A stretch of DNA of 64,000 bases from Vanilla planifolia. Lineage: Eukaryota > Streptophyta > Magnoliopsida > Asparagales > Orchidaceae. Shown here in pieces: positions 37,840-48,946 of this stretch; within the stretch, counting starts at the first letter, position 1, and every line of letters begins with the position of its first letter. The stretch lies in NCBI GenBank assembly GCA_023846275.1, contig JAIUJO010000148.1, forward strand, positions 688,001 to 752,000, written 5' to 3'. The position numbers and the translations under genes are program-made. The notes under the pieces were generated by a model. The model saw only the letters and a list, made by a program, of their open reading frames with translations, had not been told where the DNA came from and did not search any database.

Positions 37840-37945
37840 TAGACTTGGCTAAAGTAGAGTATAGTAGAGTAGAGCTTGGTTAGGCTAGGTTAGGCTTGGC
37901 CAAAGTAGAGTATAGTAGAGTAGAGTGTAGTATAGTAGAGCTTGG
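37840..37945 (+). repeat. Short composite tandem repeat of about 50 bp, two copies
   Basis: TTGGCTAAAGTAGAGTATAG at 37845 recurs as TTGGCCAAAGTAGAGTATAG at 37896, 51 bp later, with the following TAGAGTAGAG shared too. Each copy holds one B-block and one A-block, so this is a compact example of a single A/B cycle duplicated as a unit. Confidence 0.75.
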
Positions 37946-40900
37946 TTAGGTGAAGCTAGACTGGGTTATAGTGGAGTAGAGTATAGTGGAGTAGAGTAGA
38001 GTATAGTATAACTGAGTATAAAAGAGTAGACTAGAGTAGAGTAGAGAAGAGTAGAGCAGAGCAGGGTAGATAATAATAGAGTAGAGTAGAGTAGAGAAGA
38101 GTTGGGTAGAGCAGAGCAAAGAAGAGCAGAACAGAGCAAATTACTAAAGTAGATTATAGTAAAGTTAGATTAAGCTACACTAGGTTATGCTAAGTTAGAG
38201 TAGAGTATAATAGAGTGGAGTAGAGTAGAGTTATGTTAGGTCAGGCTAGGGTAGGCTAGGCTAAGGTAAGTTAAGCTAAGCTAGGCGAGAGCAGGCTAGC
38301 CTTTGCTAAAGTAGCATAGAGTAGAGCATAATAGAGCAGAGCAAAGCAAAGTTAAGTAAAGCAGAGAAGAGTAGAGCAAAGAAGAGCTAGGTTAGGTTGG
38401 GTTAGGATAAGCTAGGCTAGAGTTGAATATAGTAGAGTAGAGCTATGTTAGGATAGGCTTGGCTAAGCTAGAGTAGAGTAGTGTAGAGTAGAGTAGACTG
38501 GAATAGAGTAGAGTAGAGTAGGGCATAGTAGAGGAGAGTAGAGAAGAGCAGAGTGGAGCAGAGTAGAGTAGAGCTGAGCTGCTAGGCTAGGGTAGGTAAG
38601 GCTCAACTCAGCTAGAGTAGAGTAGAGTAGAGTAGAGTTGAGTAGAGTTGAGTAGAGAAGAATAGAGTAGAGTGGAGTTTAATAGAGTATAATAGAGTAG
38701 ACTAAAGTAGAATAGAGCTAGCTTAGGCTAAGCTAGGGTAGGCTAGGCTAGGAAAAAGTAGAGTTGAGTAGAGTAGAGCAAAGTAAAATAGATTTGAGTA
38801 GAGCTCAGTTAGGCTAGGCTAGATTGGAGTAAAGTGGAGTAGAGTAGAGCAAAGTAGAACAAAGCAGAGCAGAGCAGAATAGAGTAGATAGAGAAGAGTA
38901 GAGCTAAGTAGTGTAGAGTAGAGCATAGTAAATTTTAGTAGAATATAATAGAGCTGAGTAGAGAAGAGTAGAGTAGACTAGAGCTAGTTAGGCAAAGCTA
39001 AGTTAGGCTAGCTAAGCTTGGTTGGAGTAGAGAAGAGTAGAGTAGAGTAGAGTATTGTAGAGTGATATAGAGTATAGTATAGTAGAGTAGAGGAGAGCTA
39101 GGTCAAGTTATGCTAGACGAGGCTAGGGTAGGCTTGAGTAGAATAGAGTATTGTAAAGTAGAATAGAGTAGAGCTGCATTAAGTTGGGCTAAGCTTGGTT
39201 AGGCTAGGCTAGGCTAGAGTAGAGTATAGTAGATTAGAGTAGAGCTAAGTTAAGCTTAGCTAGGCAAGGAAAGGCTAGGCTAGGCTAGAGTAGTGTAGAT
39301 TAGCATAGAGCAAAGTAGGGTAGAGCAATGTAGGACAAAGCAGAGTATCGCAAAGTAGAGTAGTACAGAACAAAGCTAAGTTAGGTGAGGCTAAGTTAGA
39401 CTATGCTAGGGTACAGTAGAGTAGAGCAGAGTAAAGTAGAGTAGGCTAAAGTAGAGCTAGGTTAGGTTAGGCTATGTTAAGCAAAACTAGAGTTGAGTAG
39501 AGTAGAGCTGAGCAGAACATAGTAGAGAAGAGTAGAGCAAAGCAGAGTGAAGAAAAGTAGAGTAGAGCAGAGTAGAGTAGAGAAGAGAAGAGAAGAGTAG
39601 ACCAGATCAAAGCAGAGCATAGTAGAGTAGAGCTATGTTAGTCTAGGCTAGGTTAGGTTAGAGTAGGGTAGAGTTGAGTAGAGTAGAGCAGAGTAGAGTA
39701 GAGTTACATAGAGCAGAGCAAAGTTGAGAAAGCAGAGTAGAGAGTAACTAGGATAGGCTAAGCTAAGGGAGGTACGCTTGGCTAGACTATGATAGAGTAG
39801 AGTAGAGTAGAGTAAAGCTAGCTTATGTTAAGCTAGGTTAGGCTAGGTTAGTGCAAAGTAGAGTAGAGTAGAATATAGTAGAGCTAGGTTAGGCTTGGCA
39901 AGGCTAGGATTAGCATGGCTAGGCGAGGCTATGCAAGAGAAAAGAAGAGTAGAGAAGAGTAGAGTAGAGCTAGGTTAGGCTAAGCTAAGTTAGAGCGCAG
40001 TAGAGTAGAGTAGAGTGGAGTGGAATAGAGAAGAGTAAAGCAGAGTAGAGCAGAGCAGAGTAGAGAAGAGTAAAGCAGAGCATTGTAGAGCTAGGTTAGG
40101 CTAGGCTATAATAGAGTAAAGTAGAGTAGAGTAGAACTAGGCTAGGCTAAGTTAGAGTAGAGAAGAGAAAAATATAGTTGATTGGAGTAGAGAAGAGTAA
40201 AGTAGACTAGAGCTAGGTTAGGCTAGGTATGGTAGGCTAGGGTAGTCTTGAGTAGGCTAGGCTAGGCTAGAGTAGAGTAGAGTAGTGTAAAGTGGAGTGG
40301 AGTAGAGTAGAGCTAGGATTAGCTAGACTATGCTAAACTAGGCTAGAGTAGAGCAGAGTTGTGTAGACCAGAGTAAAATAGATTATAGTAGAGAAGAGTA
40401 GAGTAGAGTAAAGTAGTGAAGAGTAGAGTATGGTAGAGTAAAGTAGAGTAGAGCAAGGTTAGGTTAGGCAAGAGTAAAGTAGAGTGTAGTATAGTAGAGC
40501 CAAGTTAGGCTAGGCTATTTAGAGTAAAATAGAGTAGAGAAGAGTATAGTAGAGTAAAATAGAGTAGAGTATAGTAGAGTAAAGCAGAGTTTAGTAAAGT
40601 AGAGTAGAGGTGAGCTAAGTTATGCTAGGCTAGAGTAGAGTAGAGTAGAGTGGAGTAGAGAAAAGAAGAGGTAGGTTAAGCTAGGCTAGGCTAGGAAAAG
40701 TTAGAGTATAATAGAGTAGAATATAGTAGATTAGGGTAGAGTAGCATAGCATAGAGTAAAGTAGAGCAGAGCCTTGTTAGGTTAGGCTTGGCTAGTCGAG
40801 AGTAAGCTAGGCTAGAGTAGGCTAAGCTAGGCAAGGTAGGGCTATAATAGAGTAGAGTAGAGTAGAGCAAGGTTAGGCTTGGCTAGACTAGGATAGGTAA

Positions 40901-43900
40901 AACCTGGCAAAAGTAGAGTAGAGTAGAGTAGGGTAGAGTAGAGTAGAGTTGAGCTGAGCTGAGTAGAGTTGAGGAGAGTAGAGTAAAGCAAAGCAGAGCA
41001 TAGTAGAGTAGAGTAGAGAAAAGTAGAGCAGAACATAGCGAAGCAGAGCAGTGCAGTGCTAAGTAGAGTCAAGTAGAGCTAGCTTAGACAAAAGTATGTT
41101 AGATTAGAGTAGAGCTATGTGAGGCTAGGCTTGGCTAGGCTAGGTTAGTATAGGGTAGAGTAGAGTAAAGTAGAGTAGAGTAGAGTAGAATAGAGTAGAG
41201 TAGAGTAAAATATAGTATAATAGATTAAAGAAGAGTAGGGAAGAGTAGATGGAGTAGAGTGGAGTACATTAGGGTATAATAAAACATAGTAGAGTAGAGT
41301 AGAGCTAGATTAGGCTAGGCTAGACTAGAGTATAGAAGAGCAGAGTAGAGTAGAGTAAAGAAGAGCAAAACAGAGAGAGTAGAGCATAGTAGAGCTAGGT
41401 TCGACTACTCTAGGCTAGAATAGAGCAAAGCAGAGCAGAGTCGAGTAGACTAGAGCATAATAGAGAAAGGTTAAGCTGAGCTAGGCTTTGTTAGGCCAGG
41501 CCAGGTTAATTAGGGTGGGGTAGAGTAGAGTAGAGTATAGTAGAGTATAGTGGAGTATAGTATACTATAGTAGAGTTGAGTTAAGTAGAGTAGAGCTTGG
41601 TTAATCTTCACTAGGTAGGGCTAGGCTAGGCCAGGTTAAGTTATGTTTAGTGAGTTTAGGTAGAGTAGAGCAAAGAAAAGTAGAGTATAGTAGTGCTAGG
41701 TTAGGTTAGGATTAGCTAGGCTAATGTAGAACAGAGTATAGTAGAGTAGAGCAAAAAAGTGAAGAGCAGCATAGAAGAGTAGAGCAAGGAGAAGTGGAGC
41801 GAAGTAGAGCAAAGCAGCATAGAACAAAACATAGTAGTGTATAGCAGAGTAGAGCAGGGTAGAGAAGAGTAAAGCTAAGTTAAGCTAGGAAAACCTAGGT
41901 TAGGCTATACTAGGATAGGCTATGTTAGGTTAGGCTATGCTAAAGTAGAGTAAAGTAGTGCTAAGTTAGGCTAGGTTTTAGTAGAGTAGAGTAGAGTATA
42001 ATAAAGTTTAATAGAGTAGAGTAGAGCTAGGCTAGGCTAGGCTTTGCTTTCCTAGGCTAAGAAAGGCAAGAGTAAAGTAGTGTAGAGCAGAGTAGAGTAG
42101 AATAGAGTAGAGCTAGGTTAGGTTAGGCTAAGCTAGAGTACAATAAAGAAGAGTAGAGTAGAGTAGAGTAGAGTAGAGTAGAGCAGAGTAAAGTAGAGCA
42201 GAGTAGACCAGAGTAGAGTGGAGTAGAGAAGAGCAAATTAGAGTAGAATTTAGTTAGGTTAGGCTTGGCTAGGGTAGAGTAGAGTAGAGTAGAGTAGAGC
42301 AAGGCTAGGCTAGGCTAAGCTAGGCAAAGTTATAGTAGAGTATAATAGAGTAGAGTAGATTTGAGTAGAGTAGAGTAAAGCTTAGTAAAGAAGAGTATAG
42401 CTAGGTTAGGGTAGGCTAGGATTAGCTAAGCGAGGCTAGAGTATGATAGAGTAGAGAAAAATAAAGTTGAGTATAGTAGAGCTAAGTTATTCTTGGCTTT
42501 GTTATGTTAGGCTAGAGTAGAGTAGAGTAGAGCAAAGTTAGGCTAGGCTAGGCTAAGTTTTTCTAAACTAAGCTAGAGTAGAGTAGAGTAGAGAGAGTGG
42601 AGCAAAGCTTGGTTAGACTAAGCTAGACAAGGCTAGAGTAGAGTAGAGTTGAGTAGAGTATAATATATTAGAGTAGAATAGATTAGATTAGAGTGGAGTA
42701 TAGTAGAGTAAAGCAGAGTAGAGTAGAGTAGTGCATTATAGAACATAGCAAAGTAGAGTCGAGTAAAGTATAGTATAGTAGAGTAGAGTAGAGTATTGTA
42801 GAGCTAAGTTAGGCTAGGCGAGGTCAGGCAAGCAAGGCAAGGCTAAAGCAGAGTATAGTAGACTAGAGTAGAGCTAGGTTAGGTTAGGCTAGGATAGAGT
42901 TTAGTAGAGTATAATAGAGTAGGGTATAGCTTGGTTAGGCTATGCTAGGTTATGTTAGGTTAGGTTAGAGTATAGTAGAGTAGAGCAGTGGTGTGCAGAG
43001 TAGAGCAAAGTAGAGTAGAGTAGAGTAGAGTAGAGCAGAGGAGAGCATAATAGAGCAGAATAGAGGAGAAAAAAATAATGTCAAGTAGAATAGAGGATAG
43101 TAGAGCAGAGCAGAGTAGAGTAAAGTAGAGTACAGTACAGTGGAGTAGAGCTGAGCTGAGCTTTGTAGAGTAGAGCAGGGATGAGTAGAATAGAGCAAAA
43201 TAAAGTAGAGTAGAGCTAGGTTAGGCTTGGCTATGCTAGGTTAAACAAGGCTAGGTGAGAGCATAGTAGAGTAGAGTAGAGTAGAGTAGAGCTAGGTTAG
43301 GCTACGTTAGGCAAGGCTAAGCTAGAATATAGTAATGAAGAGTATAGTGGAGTAGAGCTTGGTTAGGCTATGCTAAGCATGGCTAGGCTGAGCTTAGGTC
43401 GAGTAGCATATAGTCGAGAAGAGCAGAGTAGAGCAGAGCAGAGTAGAGTAGAGTAGAGCAGAGTAGAGCAGAGTATAGTAGAGCATAATAAAACAAAGCA
43501 GAGCAAGAGTGGAGTAGAGTAGAGCTAGGTTAGGTTGGGCAAGGCTTGGCTAGGCTAGGCTAGAGTAGAGTAGAGGACAACAAGGTTATGCAAGGCCAGG
43601 CTAGGCTAGGCTATGTTACAGTGGCTAGGCTAGACTAGGCTAGAGTAGAGTAGAGCATAATAGAACAAAGTATAGAAGAGCAAAAAAAGCAGAGCAGAGT
43701 GGAGTAGAGAAGAGCAGAGATGTGTAGAAAAGTGCAGAGCCAAATAGAGCAGAATAGAGTTGAGCCGAGTAGACTATAGCAGAGTAGAGCTAGGTTAGTT
43801 TAAGTTAGGCTAGGTTAGAGTAGAGTAGAATAGAGTAGAGTAGAGAAGAGTAAAGTAAAGTAGAGTAGAGTAGAGTAAAACAAGGTAGAGTGACGTAGAG

Positions 43901-46900
43901 CAGAACATAGTAGAGTAGAGGTGAGCGAGCAAAGCTGAGTAGTACAGAGTAGAGTAGAGCTAGGTTAGGATATGTTAGGTTAGCCTAGGTTAAGTTAGAG
44001 TAGAGTAGAGTAGGGTAGAGTAGAGTAGACTAGAGTATAATAGAGTGGAGTAGAGTTGAGTAAAGTAGAGTAGAGTACAATAGAGTAGAGTGGAGTAGAG
44101 TAGAATAGAATAAAATTGAGTAGAGTAGAGTTGTGTAAAGTAGTGTAGAGTTGAGTAGAGTAGAGTAGAGTTGAGTAAAGTACAGTAGAGTAGAGTAGAG
44201 CAGAGTAGAGTAGAGTAGAGTAGAGTAGAGTCAGGTTAGGCTAGGAGAAGCTAGGTTGGGCTAGAGTAGAGTTGATTAGAGTGGAGCAGAGCAAAGAAGC
44301 ACAAGGCAGAGCAGACTAAAGCAAAGTAGAGCATATTAGATAGAGAAAATTAGAGTAGGCCAAAGAGGAGTAGAGTAGAGCTAAGCTTGGCTAGGCTAGG
44401 TTAGGCTAGGCAAGGTTAAGCAAGGATAGGCTAGGCTAGGTTTGAGTAGAGTAGTGTAGAGCTGAGTAGATTATAGAAGTATAGTGTAGATTAAAGTAGA
44501 GTAAAGCTAGGTTAGGCAAGGCTAAGCTAGGCAAGGCTATGCTAGGATAGATTTTGGAAGGCTAGGTTAGGCTAAGCTAGAGTAGAGTAAAGCTAGGTTG
44601 CGCCAAGCTAAGCTAGGTTAACCTAGAGTAAAGAATAAGGCATAGCATGACAGAGCAAAGTAGAGCAAAGCAGAGTGGAGAAGAGTAAAGAAGAATAAAG
44701 TAGAGTAGGGCATAGGATAATAGAGTAGAGCTAGGTTAGGCAGGGCTTTTCTATACTAGAATAGAGTAGAGTAGAGCTTGGTTAGGTTAGGCAAGACAAG
44801 TTTAGAGAAAAGTAGAGTAGAGTAGAGTAGAGTATAGTAAAGTAGAGCGAGGTTAGGCTAGGAGAGGTAAGGTTTTGTTAAGCTAGTCTAGGGTAAGCTA
44901 GAGTAGAGTAGAGTAGAGTATTTAAGAGTAGTGCAAGATTAGGCTCAGTTAGGCTAGGCTAGGCTAGAGTAGAGTAGAGTAGGGTAGGGTAGAGTAGAGT
45001 AGAGTAGAGTATAGTATAGTATAGTAGAGTATAGTAAAGTTGAGAAAAATAGAGTAAAGTAGAGTAGAACAGATTAAAAATGACCAGTATAGAGTAGAGC
45101 AGAGTAAAGCTGAGCAGAGTATAGCAGAGTAGAGGTAGGTTAGGCTATGCTAGGCTAGGGTAAGCAAGGCTAGGCTAGAGTAGAGTAGAGTAGAGTAGAG
45201 TAAAGTATAGTAGAGCTTTGTTAAGCTAGGGTAGGCTATGGTAGCCTTTAGTATGCTAGAGTAGAATAAAGTAGAGTGGAGTAGGGTAGTGTAGCGCTTG
45301 GTTAGACTAAGCTAGGCTTGTTAGAATAAAGTAGAGTAAAGTAGAGTGGAGTAGAGTAGAGTAGAGTCGAGAAGACTAGAGTATAGTGAAGTAGAGTAGA
45401 ACTAGGTTAGGCTTGACTAGGCTAGGCGAGAGTAGAGTAGAGTAGAGTAGAGTAGAGTGGAGTAAAGTAGGGCTAAGTTGGGTAAGGCTAGGCTAGGCTA
45501 AGTTAGGCTAGGCTTTTTTATGGTAGATTAGAGTAGAGCAAAGTATAGTAGAGTAGAGTAGAGCAAAGAAAATCAGAGTAGAGTAGAGCAGAGTAGCACA
45601 GAGTAGAGCAGAGCAGAGTAGAGCTAGGGCAAGTTAGCTTAGGGTAGTCTTGGCTGAGCTAGAGTGGTGTAGAGTTGAGTATAGCAAGGTGAGGATAAGT
45701 TAGGCTAGGCAAGATTAGAGTAGTGTAGGGTAGAGTACTATAGAGTATTGCAAAGTAGAGTAGAGTAAAGTTGAGCAGAGTGGACAATAGTAGAGCAAAG
45801 CATAACAGAGCTAAGCACTATAGAGTAGAGTAGAGTAGATCAGAGCAGTCTTAGGTTATGTTAAGCAAGCCTAGAGTAGAGTAGAGTAAATCTTGGTTAG
45901 GCTAGGCTAGGTTAAGCTATGCTAATCAAGGCTTGAGTAGAGTAGAGAAGAGCATAGTAGAGTAAAATAGAGTAGAGTAGAGTAGAGTAGAGCAGAGCAG
46001 ATAAGAGTAGAGAAGAGAAGAGCATAGTAGAGTAGAGTAGAGCTAGGTTAGGCAAAGCTATAGTAGAGTAGAGTAGAGCTAAGTTAGGTTAGGTTAGGCT
46101 AGGCAAAGTTAGAGTAGAGTAGAGTAAAGTAGAGTAGAAGAGAGTAGGGTAGAGCATAGTAGAGTAGAGTAGAGTAGAAAAAGTAGAGCTAGGTTAGGTT
46201 AGGCTAGCCTAGGTACGGCTAGGCTAGCTTAGGCAAGGTTAGGCTAAGTTAGAGTATAATAAAATAAAGTTAAGTTAGGTTAGGCTAGGCTAGATTATAA
46301 TAGACTAGAGTAAGGTAGAGTAGAGTAGAGCATAGAAGATAAGAGCAAAGAAGAGTAGAGCAGAGCAGAGTAAGGTAGGGTAGAGTATAGTAGAGTAGAG
46401 TAGAGCTAAGTTTGGCTATGGTAGGCTAGGCTATGCTAGAGTAGAGTATTATCAAGTAAAGTAGAGTAGAGCTATGTTAGGCTAAGCTAGGCAAGAGTAT
46501 AGTAGAGTAGAGTGCAATACAGTAGAGAAGAGAATAGCAGAGCAGAGTAAACCAGAGTAGAGCAGAGCAGAGAAGTGAAGAGCAGAGCAGAGCTAGGTTA
46601 AGCTAGGCATGGCTAGGCTAAACTAGGCTAGGTTTGAGTATAGTAGAGTAGAGTAAAGTTGAGCTAGGTTTGGCTAGGCTAGGAAAGGTTATGGTTGGCT
46701 AGGCTGGCTATGCCTGAGTAAAGTAGAGTAAAGTAAAGAAGAGTCGACTAGGTTAGGCTAGGATAAGCTGGGCTATGCTACACTAATGAGTAGAGCAGAG
46801 TAGAGCAGACAAGAGTAGAGTGGTCTAGATAATAGAAGAGTAGAGCAAAGTTGAGCATGGAAGAGTAAAGCATAGTAGAGTAGACTTAGGTTATGTTAAG

Positions 46901-47341
46901 CTAAGCTAGGTTAAGCAAGGCTAGGTTAGATTAAAGTAGAGTAGAGTAGAGAAGAGTAGAACTTGGTTTGGCTAGGCTAGGCTATGTTAGACAAAAGTAG
47001 AGTAGAGTAAAGTAAAATAGAGTATAGTGGAGTAGAGTAGAGTAGAGTTAGCATAGGCTTGGCTAGGTAAGGACAGGCTAGGGTAAGCTATTCCAGGCTA
47101 GGCTAGAGTAGATTAGAGAAGGCTAAAGTAGAGCAAGGTTTGGCTAGGTTAAGATAGGCTAGAGTAGAGTAGGGTAGAGTGGAGTAAAGTGGAGTAGAGA
47201 AGAGTAGGGTAGAGTAGAGTAGAGTAAAATAGAGTAGAGTATAGCAGAGTAGAGTAGAGTAGAGTAAAGTAGAGTAGAGTAAAAGTGCAGGGTAGGGTAA
47301 TGCAAAGTATAGCATAGTATAGTAGAGCAGTGCAGAGCAGT

Positions 47342-47376
47342 GCAGAGCAGAGCAGAGCAGAGCAGAGCAGAGCAGA
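47342..47376 (+). repeat. Pure (GCAGA)7 run
   Basis: Seven uninterrupted GCAGA (CAGAG-phase) units, preceded by further CAGAG/CAGTG units from about 47325, form a locally homogenised patch of the commonest A variant. GAGGAG and GAGAG follow directly. The patch lies about 85 bp left of the 385-bp duplication. Confidence 0.92.
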
Positions 47377-47460
47377 GGAGAGAGAGTAGAGTAGAGTATA
47401 TTGGAGTAGAGCAAGGCTAGAGTAGAGGAGAGTAGAGTAGTGTAGAGTAGAGTAGAGCAG

Positions 47461-47845
47461 AGTAGAAGAGCATGGTAGGGTAATGCAAAGTAGTGTAGAT
47501 AAAGCAGAGTAGAGTAGAGTAGAGTAGAGCTTGGTTAGGCTAAGCTTTGCTTAGGTAGAATAAGCTAGGCTAGAGTAGAGTAGAGTAGAGTAGAGTAGCA
47601 TAGAGTAGAGTAGAATTTAGTAGAGTAGAGCTAGGTTAGGCTGGGATAGGCTAAGCTAGCCAACGGTAGGCTAGGTGAGAGTAGAGTAGAGTTTAGTAGA
47701 GAAGAGTAGAGTTAGAATAGTTTAGGCTAGGATAGATTATAATAAGGTAGATTAGAGTAGAGAGGAGCAGAGAAGAGTATAATAGAGTAGATTAATATAG
47801 AGTAGAGTATAGCAGAATAGAGTAGAGTAGAGTAAAGTAGAGCAG
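47461..47845 (+). repeat. 385-bp tandem duplication, copy 1
   Basis: The segment starts at AGTAGAAGAGCATGG and carries landmarks GGGTAATGCAAAG, TTAGGTAGAATAAGC, AGCCAACGGTAGG and TAGAATAGTTTAGG in that order. The same words recur 385 bp downstream. Confidence 0.93.
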
Positions 47846-48155
47846 AGTAGAAGAGCATGGTAGGGTAATGCAAAGTAGAGTAGATAAAGCAGATTAGAGT
47901 AGAGTAGAGTAGAGCTTGGTTAGGCTAAGCTTGGCTTAGGTAGAATAAGCTAGGCTAGAGTAGAGTAGAGTAGAGTAGAGTAGCATAGAGTAGAGCAGAA
48001 TTTAGTAGAGTAGAGCTAGGTTAGGCTAGGATAGGCTAGGGTAGCCAACGGTAGGCTAGGCGAGATTAGAGTAGAGTTGAGTAGAGAAGAGTAGAGTTAG
48101 AATAGTTTAGGCTAGGATAGATTATAATAGAGTAGAGTAGATTAGAGTAGAAAAA
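47846..48155 (+). repeat. 385-bp tandem duplication, copy 2 (clear over about 290-310 bp)
   Basis: Landmarks repeat at a constant offset of 385 bp from 47846 to about 48130. Differences include AGCTTTGC versus AGCTTGGC and GGTGAGAG versus GGCGAGAT, about 10 changes over roughly 280 bp. Just past GATAGATTATAATA one copy has an extra pentamer, and after that the match fades into generic A-block, so the right edge is uncertain. Confidence 0.9.
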
Positions 48156-48904
48156 GCTGAGGAGAGTAGAGCAGAGTAGAGCAGAGTAGAGTAGAGTAAA
48201 GCAAAGCAGAATAGAGTAAAGTGGAGCTAGGTTAGGCTAGGCTAGCTAGGCCAGAGTAGAGTAGAGCTATGTTTGGTAAGGCTAGGCTAGGCTATGTTAG
48301 AGTAGAGTAGAGTAGATTAGATTAGAGTAAAGTAAAGTAGAGTAGAGCTAGGTTAGGCTTGGCTTGGCTAGAGTAGAGTGGAGCAAAATTAGGCTAGGCT
48401 ATGCTAAACTAGGCTAGAGTAGAGTAGAGTAAGGTAGAGTAGAGGAAAGTAGAGACGTGTATAGTAGATAAGAGTAGAGTGGAGGAGAGCAGAGCAAAGT
48501 AGGGTAGAGTTCGGAAAATTAGAGCAGAGCAAAGCGAAAAAAACTTCGTAGAGCAGAGTAGTGTAGAGTAAAGCAGAGCTAAGTTAGGCTTGGCATGGCT
48601 AGAGTAGAGCAGAGTAGAGTAGAGTCGAGTATAGTAGACCAGAGTAGAGTTGACGAGAGTCAAGTAGAGCTAGTTCAGGCTTGGCTAGGGTAGGCTAGGC
48701 AATTATAAGCTAGGCTAAAGTAATCTAGAGTAGAGTAAAGTAGACTAGAGACGAGTAGATTTGAGTAGAATAGAGTAAAGTAGAGCTTGGTTAGGAATGA
48801 CACAGTTAGGTTATGCTAGATTAGAGTAAAGTGTTATGATGTAGAGTAGAGTAGAGAGTAGAGCAAACAAGAGCAGAGCAGAGTAGAACAAAGTAAATTA
48901 GAGC

Positions 48905-48946
48905 TAGGTTAGGTTAGGTTAGGTTAGGCTAGGCTAGGCTAGGTTA
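48905..48946 (+). repeat. B-block containing (TTAGG)4
   Basis: TAGG is followed by four perfect TTAGG units (48909-48928), then three GGCTA-type units and a return to A. TTAGG is the B variant TAGGT in another phase. It also equals the arthropod telomere repeat, but the run is only 20 bp and lies within an ordinary B-block. Confidence 0.9.
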
